From: Bacteroidales bacterium UBA4866
GTDB lineage: Bacteria; Bacteroidota; Bacteroidia; Bacteroidales; P3
Assembly: GCA_002399565.1 (NCBI GenBank)
Contig: DHDW01000024.1
Span: 48,524 to 82,448 of the forward strand
Length of the DNA stretch: 33,925 nt
Direction of reading: 5' to 3'
Positions 1 through 8,740 of this stretch are shown in pieces (positions within the stretch are counted from its first letter, which is position 1; each line of letters starts with the position of its first letter). A program made the position numbers and the translations under genes. The notes beneath the pieces are model-generated. The model made no database searches, was not told the DNA's origin, and saw nothing but the letters and a program-made list of their open reading frames with translations.

Positions 1-1445
1 TCGCTAGGAGTAACTATATTAATAGAAATTGAATCTTTAGGATTAAGCCTAATAGGTTTTTTATCTTTTGTTTTAAATATTTTTTCTGCTTCCTTCCTTT
101 TTAAATTAAAACATTCTGCAAATCTTAATATATCTCTATCTATACCGCTTTCCATTACAATAAAAAATCTACCATCCATATTACTGAAATCTTTTGAATT
201 GATTTTAAAGTCAATTATTTTTTCATATTTTTCAGGACTACTAAATGAAATGAATTTTTTCAAGGTTTTGTAAATCTGCTTATATCCTTCTATTGTATTA
301 GTATTTTCTTCTTCAATAAAATAACTATCAATAATTGGTAGCTTATTTTTTGTAACTCGTAAGAATGCTTCATTTATATGAAATTTGAAATTAGAAATAA
401 TTAGTTGTGTAATCATTTCTTTATCATTATTAAAATATGCATGGAAACTTCTAAATTTATATTGTTGATTATAACTTTTTATCTCCAAATAATAATGGGA
501 AAGGATATCTACAATATCAAACTCATTTTTATGCCTAAATACATTATCATCTTCATTAGCTATATTATAATAGTCTATTAGCTCATAATTTGTATATTTT
601 AAAGATTCATAGCCTTTTGGTGGTCTATTAGATTCTTTATAATTCTTTCTATTTATTAAATAAGCCTTATCGAATTTTTTGTTTAGGTTATGTTTCTCTT
701 CAATGGTAGTTAGAAGGGAGAAATCTATTATATTAAAAAAGTTGTATAATCCATTACATTTCTCATTAGTTTTCATCTCCAACCTAATAAGTACATTTCT
801 GTTTATTAAGTCTTCTCTAAACCGTGCAATACAATCATCAGTAATTGACTTTCTGTATTTATAAGTTTCAAAAAAATATTTTTTTTGAATTTCAAATAAA
901 TCCATTCCATCTTTCTTATAATCATTAAGGAAATCAATTATCTTTTTTCTAATAGCTTTTCTAACACTTTCTTTATTAAGTGCCATACTTTCTATATAGT
1001 TTCTTATAATATCATTATTCATTATAAAAGATAATTCAGTAATAAATGAATGAAAATCATCCATATTTTTAATCTTGCTATAAGTTTCACTATAAAGAAT
1101 ATAAATTACAAGATTGATATACAGGTTATCTGCTACTTTATCATTTGCTAAACAAAGACGTAAATTATATTTATTATATTCTAAATCAGAATCAGTTTTT
1201 ATTGGGGAAATATATATGACTTGATTAATAACTCCAATTTTACACTTAAGTAACTCATCTTCGGTTAATAAAGGACTTTCTAACATATCATTAATCCATT
1301 CTTCCCATCTACAGCCTTTAATTAATTCATCATAATGTAAATCAAAAAACTCCTCTTCAAATCTTTTTTTCCTAATAGAATTTGTACCCTTGTACATTTC
1401 AGAAATGTAATTTGCTTCTTCGTTGGTAAAAAACTTATATTCCAT
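1..1445 (-). CDS. Large protein of unknown function, divergent from the type III R-M operon (C-terminus cut by window edge)
   Basis: An uninterrupted reading frame runs from an ATG at 1445 leftward to the window edge, giving 481 codons with no stop; its true C-terminus lies outside. I do not recognise the family. The visible protein starts MEYKFFTNEEANYISEMYKG, is rich in Asn, Lys, Glu, Ile and Tyr, and looks soluble: there is no signal peptide or membrane segment. No Walker, nuclease or methyltransferase motif was seen. It contains Lys/Arg-rich stretches (for example ESVRKAIRKK near residue 160) and is probably largely helical. It shares a 143-base divergent intergenic region with mod, so it may belong to the same defence block, but that is inference from position only. 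The reading frame was checked at several points (Met17, Met181, Phe398) and stays in register. Reality as a gene is likely; function is unknown. Confidence 0.75.
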   Translation of the reverse strand, partial: MEYKFFTNEEANYISEMYKGTNSIRKKRFEEEFFDLHYDELIKGCRWEEWINDMLESPLLTEDELLKCKIGVINQVIYISPIKTDSDLEYNKYNLRLCLANDKVADNLYINLVIYILYSETYSKIKNMDDFHSFITELSFIMNNDIIRNYIESMALNKESVRKAIRKKIIDFLNDYKKDGMDLFEIQKKYFFETYKYRKSITDDCIARFREDLINRNVLIRLEMKTNEKCNGLYNFFNIIDFSLLTTIEEKHNLNKKFDKAYLINRKNYKESNRPPKGYESLKYTNYELIDYYNIANEDDNVFRHKNEFDIVDILSHYYLEIKSYNQQYKFRSFHAYFNNDKEMITQLIISNFKFHINEAFLRVTKNKLPIIDSYFIEEENTNTIEGYKQIYKTLKKFISFSSPEKYEKIIDFKINSKDFSNMDGRFFIVMESGIDRDILRFAECFNLKRKEAEKIFKTKDKKPIRLNPKDSISINIVTPS

Positions 1446-1551
1446 ATTCAAACCAATTAATATATAGTGGTGCTAAATTACAAAGAATACTTATAAGCAG
1501 ATGTTATTTTTAAATTTTTTTTGAATTTCTTTCATTGTAAATTATTTTTTG

Positions 1552-1559
1552 TAGCTTTG
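1552..1559 (+). promoter_or_regulatory. Candidate -7 element of the type III R-M operon
   Basis: TAGCTTTG fits the Bacteroidota -7 consensus TAnnTTTG exactly. The -33 box is weak: TTTC at 1530-1533 lies 18 bases upstream, and TTG at 1535-1537 lies 14 bases upstream. Transcription would start near 1566, giving a leader of about 23 bases before the mod ATG. Confidence 0.45.
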
Positions 1560-1588
1560 AAGATTGAAAAAAGAAGAATAAAAAATAT

Positions 1589-3178
1589 ATGCCTGAACTT
1601 ACTTGGATTGGAAAAGAAAAAGTTATTAATCATCATCAAGATGTACCTTACAGGGTGTTGGAACATAAATATGGTTTTAGTTTAGAAAATGGAGAAAGTG
1701 AAAAAGAGACTAAAAGTGGCAATAAAATAATTCATGGGGATAATCTTGAAGCTCTAAAGGCATTACTTCCTGAATATGAGGGCAAGATTAAATGTATTTA
1801 TATAGATCCTCCTTATAATACAGGAAATGAGAAATGGGTGTATAATGATAATGTAAATCATCCAAAGATTAAGAAATGGCTTAATGATGTTGTAGGAACA
1901 GAAGGAGAAGACTTAACTCGCCACGATAAATGGCTTTGTATGATGTACCCACGCCTAAAACTCCTCCATAAACTACTTTCTGATGATGGAATAATATTTG
2001 TTTCTATAAATTATGCAAATGAACATGCTCATTTAAAATGTATTTGTGATGAAATTTTTGGTCGAAATAATTTTATTGGAGAATTAACATGGGAATCAAC
2101 TACTCAACCTATAAATTCTGGCTCTGCAAAATTTAAACTTCAACAAAAAGTCGAACCAATTTTATTCTATTCAAAAGATAAAAAAACTCAAATTGGATAT
2201 ATTTTAAAAGAAATTGAATCTGGTTTAAAATATCCACACAAAGGAAAATTAGGAAGTTGTAGATTTGAAATAATAGAAAAGTCTGATGCAGGTGGATATA
2301 ATAGACCTACGATGAAATTTCCAATTTTAGGACAATTGCCAAGAGAAGGGAAACGATGGCAAATAGGAGAAACTACTGCAAAATATTTAATTAATAATAA
2401 TAGAATAGAAATTATAGATGGTATTGTGAAAATGGCAGTATATCCAGAGGATGAATTAGACAAAAGAAAATTTATCCCTTTTTGGTCTCATTTAAGTGCT
2501 GATTATGTAGGGACTGCACAAACTGGAAAAGATTTATTAAATACAATAATGGGTTATCCTGTTGGATTTGATACTGTTAAACCAACTTTATTGATAGAAG
2601 AATTATTATCTCATTTTGATAAAAACGCTATAATATTAGATTCTTTTGCTGGAAGTGGCACAACTGGACATGCTGTTTTGAATTTGAATAAAGATGGTGG
2701 GAACAGAAAGTTTATTTTGGTGGAAATGGAGGATTATGCAAATGATATTACTGCTGAAAGGGTTAAGAGGGTGATTAATGGATATGGAGAAGGAAATAAG
2801 AGGGTTGAAGGAATAGCTGGAGAGTTTGATTATTATGAGTTGGGGGAAAGGCTATTTTTGGAGGATAATAATTTGAATGAGCAAGTGGGTGAAGAAAAGA
2901 TTAGAGAATACATTTATTATACTGAGACTAAAGAATTTCTTTCAAGAAAGAGAACTGAAGAGGATAAATATTTGCTTGATAACTTTTTAAATACTGGATA
3001 TTACTTTTACTATGAAGAGGATAGTTTAACAACTTTGAGTGTTGACAGTTTGAATATTGTTACTCAAAAGGCTGAGCAATATGTTATTTATGCTGATGTT
3101 TGCCTTTTGGATAAAGATTTTATGCTTAAAAACAATATTATCTTTAAGAAGATTCCAAGAGATATTAAACGTTTCTAA
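1589..3178 (+). CDS. mod: Type III restriction-modification system, Mod subunit (DNA N6-adenine methyltransferase)
   Basis: Modification and specificity subunit of a type III restriction system. It methylates an adenine in a short asymmetric site and directs the Res subunit. The 529-residue protein has the beta-class order of amino-methyltransferase motifs: catalytic motif IV DPPY at residues 73-76 (context YIDPPYNTGN) comes first, and the AdoMet-binding motif I follows late, at residues 351-360 (DSFAGSGTTG). The stretch between about 165 and 300 is the expected target-recognition region, so the site cannot be predicted from sequence here. Length is within the usual range for Mod proteins and no frameshift is present. 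No simple-sequence repeat that could give phase variation was seen in or just before the gene. It is first in an operon with the Bro-N gene and res. Identification is secure. Confidence 0.95.
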   Translation: MPELTWIGKEKVINHHQDVPYRVLEHKYGFSLENGESEKETKSGNKIIHGDNLEALKALLPEYEGKIKCIYIDPPYNTGNEKWVYNDNVNHPKIKKWLNDVVGTEGEDLTRHDKWLCMMYPRLKLLHKLLSDDGIIFVSINYANEHAHLKCICDEIFGRNNFIGELTWESTTQPINSGSAKFKLQQKVEPILFYSKDKKTQIGYILKEIESGLKYPHKGKLGSCRFEIIEKSDAGGYNRPTMKFPILGQLPREGKRWQIGETTAKYLINNNRIEIIDGIVKMAVYPEDELDKRKFIPFWSHLSADYVGTAQTGKDLLNTIMGYPVGFDTVKPTLLIEELLSHFDKNAIILDSFAGSGTTGHAVLNLNKDGGNRKFILVEMEDYANDITAERVKRVINGYGEGNKRVEGIAGEFDYYELGERLFLEDNNLNEQVGEEKIREYIYYTETKEFLSRKRTEEDKYLLDNFLNTGYYFYYEEDSLTTLSVDSLNIVTQKAEQYVIYADVCLLDKDFMLKNNIIFKKIPRDIKRF

Positions 3179-3193
3179 TTATTAAAATAAATT

Positions 3194-3214
3194 GAGGTCG
3201 CAAATTGAGACTTC
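3194..3214. promoter_or_regulatory. Imperfect 21-base palindrome, candidate operator for the Bro-N protein
   Basis: The half-sites GAGGTCGCAA (3194-3203) and TTGAGACTTC (3205-3214) flank a single central A and match as inverted repeats at 8 of 10 positions. It lies in the 53-base gap between mod and the Bro-N ATG at 3232. Bro-N proteins are DNA-binding, so autoregulation of the bro-res part of the operon is a reasonable guess, but nothing in the sequence proves binding. Confidence 0.35.
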
Positions 3215-3231
3215 AAAAAAATAATAATACC

Positions 3232-4065
3232 ATGACACAGGAAAAAGCAATTAAAATTTTCGAGGATAAAAAAATTCGTACTCACTGGGACGATAAGAAT
3301 GAAAAATGGTATTTTTCAATTGTTGATGTTATTTCTGTATTAACTGAAAGTAATAATCCACAAGTGTATTGGAGAGTGCTAAAAAAGAGATTGTTGGCAG
3401 AAGGTAACGAAACCGTTACAAAATGTAACGCTTTGAAAATGGTTGCTAATGATGGTAAAATGCGTTTTACTGATGTTGCAGACACTGAACAGCTTTTTAG
3501 ATTAATTCAATCAATTCCTTCTCCAAATGCTGAACCTTTTAAACTTTGGCTTGCTCAAGTTGGGAGGGAAAGAATAGATGAGATTAATGATCCTGAAATT
3601 GGTATTGAACGACTAATGGAAACTTATTATAGAAAAGGTTATAGTAAGGAATGGATAAATCAACGTATAAAGAGTATTGAAATAAGAAAGGAACTTACCG
3701 ATGAATGGGAAAATAGAGGAGTGAAAAAGGGTGAAGAGTTTGCTATACTTACAGATATAATTACAAAAACATGGAGTGGTTTTACAACAAGAGAATATAA
3801 AAACTACAAAGGGCTTAAAAAAGAAGGTTTACGTGACCATATGACCAATATGGAGTTGGTTTTGAATATGCTTGCTGAAGCTTCTACAACTGAAATATCA
3901 AAAGATAAAGCTCCAGAAACATTTGAAGAAAACAAAAAAGTTGCTCATCAAGGTGGAAATGTTGCAAAGGCAGCAAGAAAGCAACTGGAAGATACAACTA
4001 AGAAAAATGTTGTTACAAGTAAAAATGCAAAAGCATTGAAAAATAAAAATAATGAATTGGAATAA
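3232..4065 (+). CDS. Bro-N domain protein with DinD-like C-terminal region, inside the type III R-M operon
   Basis: A 277-residue protein. The N-terminal ~110 residues look like the Bro-N (BRO family, phage antirepressor-type) DNA-binding domain: EKWYFSIVDVISVLTESNNP, then a VYWRVLKKRL segment and PFKLWLAQVGRERIDEINDP. The C-terminal half (GFTTREYKNYKGLKKEGLRD, then MTNMELVLNMLAEASTTEIS, then a GGNVAKAARKQLE tail) resembles the DinD type of Bro proteins; E. coli DinD is a LexA-regulated protein reported to antagonise RecA. I chose the ATG at 3232. An in-frame TTG at 3205 would add nine residues but lies inside the palindrome at 3194-3214. It sits 53 bases after mod and three bases before res, so it is almost surely co-transcribed with both. 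Role in this locus is unknown: it could be a transcriptional regulator of restriction, an antirestriction or anti-recombination factor, or an unrelated insertion. Confidence 0.85.
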   Translation: MTQEKAIKIFEDKKIRTHWDDKNEKWYFSIVDVISVLTESNNPQVYWRVLKKRLLAEGNETVTKCNALKMVANDGKMRFTDVADTEQLFRLIQSIPSPNAEPFKLWLAQVGRERIDEINDPEIGIERLMETYYRKGYSKEWINQRIKSIEIRKELTDEWENRGVKKGEEFAILTDIITKTWSGFTTREYKNYKGLKKEGLRDHMTNMELVLNMLAEASTTEISKDKAPETFEENKKVAHQGGNVAKAARKQLEDTTKKNVVTSKNAKALKNKNNELE

Positions 4066-4068
4066 TAA

Positions 4069-6696
4069 ATGGAATTAAAATCATATCAACAGGAGGTTAT
4101 TAATGACTTGTCAACTTATCTTGAAGAGTTAAACAATACACAAAATATTAGTCAGGCTTTTACTAATTTGTGGGAAAGTAAAGGGGTCTATTTTTCTTCT
4201 TTAGATGAGGATAGATATTTAAGACCTTATGATAATTCTATTAAAGGAGTTCCAAGAGTAACGGTTAAAGTGCCAACAGCAGGAGGTAAAACATTTATTG
4301 CTTGCAATTCAATAAAAACTATTTTTGATAAACTACCAGCAGATAAAACAAAGGTTGTTGTTTGGTTTGTTCCTTCAGATACCATTTTGCAACAAACTTA
4401 TAAAAATCTTAATGATAGTTCTCATCCTTATAGACAAAAAATTGATTCTCATTTTGGAAGTGCTGTTAGGGTTTATGATAAACAAACTTTGTTGTATGGG
4501 CAAAACTTTAACCCTATTGAGGTAAGAGAACAATTAAGTATTTTGGTTTTAAGCATTCAATCTTTTGCGTCTAATAAAAAAGAAGGCAGGAAAGTTTTCC
4601 AAGAGAATGAAAACCTTGTCAGTTTCACTAAGGATAAAAGCTATAATACAAATCAAATTGAGGATGCAGAAGATACTGCTTTAATTCAAGTTATTGCTAA
4701 TTTGAATCCTGTTGTGATTATTGATGAAAGCCATAATTATGAATCTAATTTAAGATTGGACTTACTCAATTTAATTAATCCAAGTTTTATTTTAGACCTT
4801 ACAGCAACACCAAGAGAGAAATCAAATATTATTAGTTTTGTTGATGCAATGAAACTGAAGAAGAATAATATGGTTAAATTGCCTGTTATTGTTTATAAGA
4901 ATAGAAATACAGAAGAAGTTATTTCAAGTGCGATACAGTTTCAGAAGAAGTTAGAAGAGGTTTCAATTGAAAATGAAAGAGAAACAGGATTATATATTAG
5001 GCCAATTGTTCTTTTCCAAGCTCAATCCAAGGGTAATGATGATAATATAACTTTTGATAAAATAAAACAACAACTTATTGAAGCAGGAATTCCTGAAAGT
5101 CAAATTAAAATAAAAATAGATAAACCTGATGAAATAAAGAATATTGATTTGTTGAGCAGGGATTGTGAAGTTAGATTTATTATTACAATTAATGCTTTAA
5201 AAGAGGGGTGGGATTGTCCTTTTGCTTATATTTTGGCTTCTTTAGCAAACAAGACTTCAAATATTGATGTTGAACAAATTTTAGGTAGAATACTTAGACT
5301 TCCTCATGTAACAAAACATAGTAATCAATTATTAAATAACTCTTATGTTTTTTCCTCTTCATCCGATTTTCAAAAAACTTTAGAGAATATTATTAGTGCT
5401 TTAAATAGGGCTGGATTTAGTAAAAAAGATTATAGATATAAAGAAGAAATAAAAGTTGAAAAGGGAGAAGATTTAAATCTATTATTTGAAGAGCCAATTC
5501 AACAAACAATTAATGAAAATTATATTGATTCTGATGTTGAAATTGATACAGAAAAAATAAAAGAATATACTCAAACTCCAGAATCAAGGCAATTTGTTGA
5601 AAATATTACTGCAATTGCAAATGAGCAATCAATGGAATATGAAAGGGAAGTGGAGGAATCAATAAAAGAAGAACAATCAATACCAACTGATATAATAGAT
5701 AAAGTGAAGACAAGTCAAATTAAAGATAGTTTTAAAGATGAAGTAAAAGGTATCAAACTACCTGCTTTTTACATTAAAACAAATGTAGAGTCATTATTTA
5801 ACAGTAAAGATGAATCAATTAAATTAACTAAGAATTATTTAATAAATGGATTTGATTTAAGTACTCAAGATAAAAATATTGATTTAACCATTACCTCTAC
5901 AGATATGGCAAAAATTGATTTGAGTGAAAGAGTTAAAGATGAATTTGTTCCTCAATATCAAAAAATGTCAGCTTCAGCAAGAGAAGGATTTGTTGAATAT
6001 TTAAAAGGACTTACTCCACAAGGAAAGAAAAATAAAATTATTGAAAGTATTTCAAGAATTATTGAAAATGTTAATGAAATTTCTCAACCTCAAATCAAAA
6101 ACTATGTTAGTGATATTATTTCAAAATTAGATGGTGATAAAATAGATGAAATTGCTAATGATGAATATAATTATTCTCTAATAATTAGGCATAAGATAGA
6201 ACAATTAGTTGATAAATATACTCAAGAGCAATTTTATAAATTATTGGATTTGGGAATAATTAAATGTGAAGAGAGTTTTGATTTTCCTAAAAGAATTATT
6301 CCTAAGAACGGTATTGATTATATTCAAAAGAATCTATATACAGAAGAAGATTCTATGAATGATTTTGAAAAGAGAGTAATATCTCAAATTGCAGAATTAG
6401 ATAATGTTGTTTTTTGGCATCGTAATTTATCAAAAGGAAAAGGTTTTATGATAAATGGTTTTATGCACCATTATCCTGACTTTATTGTGAAACTGAGAAA
6501 TGGAAAGATAATAGTTGTTGAAACAAAAGGAGACCACTTAGATAATACTGATAGTAAGAATAAAATTAAATTAGGTAATACTTGGGCTATAAAAGCAGGA
6601 GATAATTATCGTTACTATATGGTTTTTGAAAATAATAGATTAGAAGGAGCAAAAAGTATTAGTGAGTTAATTGATATTATTAAGAATATTCAATAA
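4069..6696 (+). CDS. res: Type III restriction-modification system, Res subunit (SF2 ATPase and endonuclease)
   Basis: ATP-dependent restriction subunit that works in complex with Mod. The 875-residue protein shows the superfamily 2 helicase motifs in order: Walker A VPTAGGKT at residues 68-75, Walker B IIDESH at 217-222, motif III LTATPRE at 244-250, NALKEGWDC near 375-383, and motif VI EQILGRILRLP at about 403-413. The C-terminal nuclease has a PD-(D/E)xK signature: PDF at 803-805 followed by ETKGD with E818 and K820. All key residues are present, so the enzyme should be active. The start ATG follows the Bro-N stop by three bases, implying translational coupling. Length is typical for the family. 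Confidence 0.95.
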   Translation: MELKSYQQEVINDLSTYLEELNNTQNISQAFTNLWESKGVYFSSLDEDRYLRPYDNSIKGVPRVTVKVPTAGGKTFIACNSIKTIFDKLPADKTKVVVWFVPSDTILQQTYKNLNDSSHPYRQKIDSHFGSAVRVYDKQTLLYGQNFNPIEVREQLSILVLSIQSFASNKKEGRKVFQENENLVSFTKDKSYNTNQIEDAEDTALIQVIANLNPVVIIDESHNYESNLRLDLLNLINPSFILDLTATPREKSNIISFVDAMKLKKNNMVKLPVIVYKNRNTEEVISSAIQFQKKLEEVSIENERETGLYIRPIVLFQAQSKGNDDNITFDKIKQQLIEAGIPESQIKIKIDKPDEIKNIDLLSRDCEVRFIITINALKEGWDCPFAYILASLANKTSNIDVEQILGRILRLPHVTKHSNQLLNNSYVFSSSSDFQKTLENIISALNRAGFSKKDYRYKEEIKVEKGEDLNLLFEEPIQQTINENYIDSDVEIDTEKIKEYTQTPESRQFVENITAIANEQSMEYEREVEESIKEEQSIPTDIIDKVKTSQIKDSFKDEVKGIKLPAFYIKTNVESLFNSKDESIKLTKNYLINGFDLSTQDKNIDLTITSTDMAKIDLSERVKDEFVPQYQKMSASAREGFVEYLKGLTPQGKKNKIIESISRIIENVNEISQPQIKNYVSDIISKLDGDKIDEIANDEYNYSLIIRHKIEQLVDKYTQEQFYKLLDLGIIKCEESFDFPKRIIPKNGIDYIQKNLYTEEDSMNDFEKRVISQIAELDNVVFWHRNLSKGKGFMINGFMHHYPDFIVKLRNGKIIVVETKGDHLDNTDSKNKIKLGNTWAIKAGDNYRYYMVFENNRLEGAKSISELIDIIKNIQ

Positions 6697-6770
6697 GTAA
6701 TTCTTTGTAGGATAACATCCCAACTGCCTTTCTTTCCCTAATCGACATCTTCAATTATTATCCGTCGAGG

Positions 6771-7000
6771 TGGATTTGCAATCCATCTCTTAATTACTAT
6801 AAGGATTTGTAATCCGTAATATAAATAAAGTCAAGATAATGCAAAGAAATATGAATAAGTATCGGATTGAAAATCCTAATAATAATATAGTGCGGCATTA
6901 CTTATCGACTTTGTCGCTTTGCAAAGCAAGGAAATACCGCACAACATAATCGGATAACATATCCTAATAATAAAAAAGTGTGGGAATACAATTCCCGCAC
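6771..7000. repeat. Cluster of REP-like short palindromes with conserved 3-base loops
   Basis: The gap between res and the next gene (6697-7034) contains no convincing gene. It holds five small inverted repeats of the same design, two arms and a 3-base loop: TGGATT-TGC-AATCCA (6771-6785), GGATT-TGT-AATCC (6803-6815), GGATT-GAA-AATCC (6864-6876), GGATA-ACA-TATCC (6952-6964) and GGGAAT-ACA-ATTCCC (6982-6996). Between the third and fourth is a longer hairpin with GTGCGG (6890-6895) pairing CCGCAC (6937-6942). It encloses CGAC-TTT-GTCG (6906-6916) and the perfect palindrome GCTTTGCAAAGC (6916-6927). The regular design suggests related repeat units that have decayed, like REP elements moved by RAYT transposases. 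No such transposase is in this window. Confidence 0.7.
6972..7000 (-). terminator. Rho-independent terminator of the LysM transglycosylase gene
   Basis: Read on the minus strand, 35 bases past the stop codon, the arms GTGcGGGAAT and ATTCCCaCAC form a 10-bp stem with one mismatch around the loop TGT. Six T residues follow (complement of 6972-6977). This is a standard intrinsic terminator and coincides with the last palindrome of the cluster. Confidence 0.7.
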
Positions 7001-7034
7001 AACCGAAAAGTAAAAGTTGATTAGTCCTAAGAAT

Positions 7035-8603
7035 TTACTTCACTCTAATACTTTGCCCTACTTTGATGACACTTCTTTTGTTTAGTTTATTTAGTTTAAA
7101 GATTTCATCCATTGGTACGTTGTATTTTCGGGATATGGAGGATATGGTTTCGCCTTTCTTTACTTTATGGTATTGGGCTTTTTGTTGTTTTTCTTTTGTT
7201 TTTTTAGTGTCTTTTGTTTTCTTAGCTGTTGTTTCTTGGGTGATATCTTTACTGGTGGTTTCTACTGTTTGTTCTTGTGATTGTACTTCTGCATCATTGC
7301 TAACTGCATTTTGTTCTGCAAATGGGCTTTCTTCTTTTTCTTTCTTGGTTACTTCAACTTGTTGTTTTTTGTAAACGCTTAAAATACTACCTCTTTGGAG
7401 TGTTTTTCTATTTCCGTTCCATCGTTTCAAATCTCTAACATTTACTCCATAGCGTTTTGCAATAGAGTTCCAATTCTCACCTTTTCTTACCTTATGTGTT
7501 AGTTTTACTTCTTTTGTTATGTATTCTTTTTCTTCGTATGCTTTTCCAAAGTATTTATCTTTGTTGTATTCTGCTATGCTGTCCTCAAGGCTTATGAAGT
7601 CGTTAACATAGCGAAATGGTAGCTTGAGGCTATAGTTGTCTTGTGTTCCAAATATTATATTTCTTTTATATTGTGGATTAAGGTCTTTTAGTTGCTCTAC
7701 TGGTATATTTAACACGTCGGCTATTTGCTCAAAGTGTATGTCTCTTCTTACTGTTATGGTGTCGGTTGATATTGGTTTGGACAATATGGCTGGTGCTATA
7801 TTATGTTCTTTGTAGTAGTTCATTACATAGCATGCTGCTATATAGGCTGGAACATATCCTCTTGTTTCTCTTGGAAGGTAGTTGTATATTCCCCAAAAGT
7901 CATTTTTTCCTGAGCGTCTTATGGCTTTGTTTACATTGCCTGGTCCACAGTTGTAGGCTGCAAGAGCCAATTGCCAATCTCCATATATTCTATAAAGGTC
8001 TCTTAGGAATCGTGCTGCTGCAACGGTTGCTTTCAATGGGTCTTTTCTGTCATCAACATTGGCATTTATCCTCAAATCATAACTTCTTCCAGTGGAATAC
8101 ATAAACTGCCATAGTCCTGTTGCTCCTGCTCTTGATACTGCATTGGGGTTGAGGGCTGATTCTATAACTACTAAGTATTTTAATTCGTGAGGTACGGAAT
8201 ATTGGTCGAGTATGGATTCAAAGATTGGGAAGTAGTATTTGCTTAGCCCTATCATCACTCCCACTCTTGCTCCTCCTTTGTCGATGTAGTATTCTATTAT
8301 GTTTCTAACTTGTTTATTATAGGTTAGCTCAATGTTGCTTGGCAAGGCTCTAAGGCGTTTGGCTATTATGGAATCGGAAACATTACTTACTGATGTTGGT
8401 TCACAAAGATTATCTAAAGCTCTGTCGTAGCTCTTTTTAATTACTCTTGTGTTTTGTCTTATGTAGTAAGAACTAAGGAGTGAGTCGAAGTTTGTTTCAA
8501 AATTTCTGATTACATTTAATTCCGATTCTTTCTGCGAAAAAGAAACAAAGGGTAGCAAAAGGGTAATTATAAATAAGAGTGTCAGCTGTTTAGTCTTATA
8601 CAT
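7035..8603 (-). CDS. Membrane-bound lytic murein transglycosylase, MltD-like, with LysM domains
   Basis: Periplasmic enzyme that cleaves peptidoglycan between MurNAc and GlcNAc, forming 1,6-anhydro ends. A signal peptide covers about residues 1-24 (ending LLPFVSFSQ). The SLT catalytic domain spans roughly 115-270, with catalytic Glu148 in YLVVIESALNPNAVSRAGAT, then GLWQFM and AAYNCGPGNV (215-224). A LysM-like segment lies at about 285-328. Two clear LysM domains follow at about 369-411 (HKVRKGENWNSIAKRYGV) and 478-521 (YHKVKKGETISSISRKYNV), separated by a Lys/Glu/Thr-rich linker. This matches the MltD architecture common in Bacteroidota. It is a single gene facing the nucleotidyltransferase operon, with its own terminator. 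Its exported part contains several D-S/T-hydrophobic tripeptides (DSL, DSI, DTI), the known O-glycosylation sequon type of Bacteroides. Confidence 0.93.
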   Translation of the reverse strand: MYKTKQLTLLFIITLLLPFVSFSQKESELNVIRNFETNFDSLLSSYYIRQNTRVIKKSYDRALDNLCEPTSVSNVSDSIIAKRLRALPSNIELTYNKQVRNIIEYYIDKGGARVGVMIGLSKYYFPIFESILDQYSVPHELKYLVVIESALNPNAVSRAGATGLWQFMYSTGRSYDLRINANVDDRKDPLKATVAAARFLRDLYRIYGDWQLALAAYNCGPGNVNKAIRRSGKNDFWGIYNYLPRETRGYVPAYIAACYVMNYYKEHNIAPAILSKPISTDTITVRRDIHFEQIADVLNIPVEQLKDLNPQYKRNIIFGTQDNYSLKLPFRYVNDFISLEDSIAEYNKDKYFGKAYEEKEYITKEVKLTHKVRKGENWNSIAKRYGVNVRDLKRWNGNRKTLQRGSILSVYKKQQVEVTKKEKEESPFAEQNAVSNDAEVQSQEQTVETTSKDITQETTAKKTKDTKKTKEKQQKAQYHKVKKGETISSISRKYNVPMDEIFKLNKLNKRSVIKVGQSIRVK

Positions 8604-8689
8604 TATTCTATTTTAATATTATTTTAAGGGGGTAAAATTACAAAAAAACATTTAGTTAACGCCAATTCTTCTTAGTTTATTATTTTTTG

Positions 8690-8697
8690 TACTTTTG
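8690..8697 (+). promoter_or_regulatory. Candidate -7 element of the nucleotidyltransferase operon
   Basis: TACTTTTG fits TAnnTTTG exactly and would start transcription near 8704, about 37 bases before the ATG at 8741. The -33 region (TTCTT near 8666-8670) is poor. Confidence 0.45.
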
Positions 8698-8740
8698 TAC
8701 TCTATTATTTATCAAATTAAAAATTTAAGTATTTAAAGTT

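Noticed and set aside
1589..3178. Phase-variable mod gene
   Set aside because: Phase-variable type III mod genes carry long simple repeats; none is present in or upstream of this one.
3205..3231. Upstream TTG start for the Bro-N protein
   Set aside because: It adds nine residues outside the domain and lies within the palindrome; the ATG at 3232 gives the normal Bro-N start.
6771..7000. CRISPR array
   Set aside because: The palindromes vary in sequence and spacing, have no uniform spacers and no cas genes nearby.
7063..8104. Plus-strand open frames across the transglycosylase gene
   Set aside because: They are antisense shadows of a gene with clear SLT and LysM domains.
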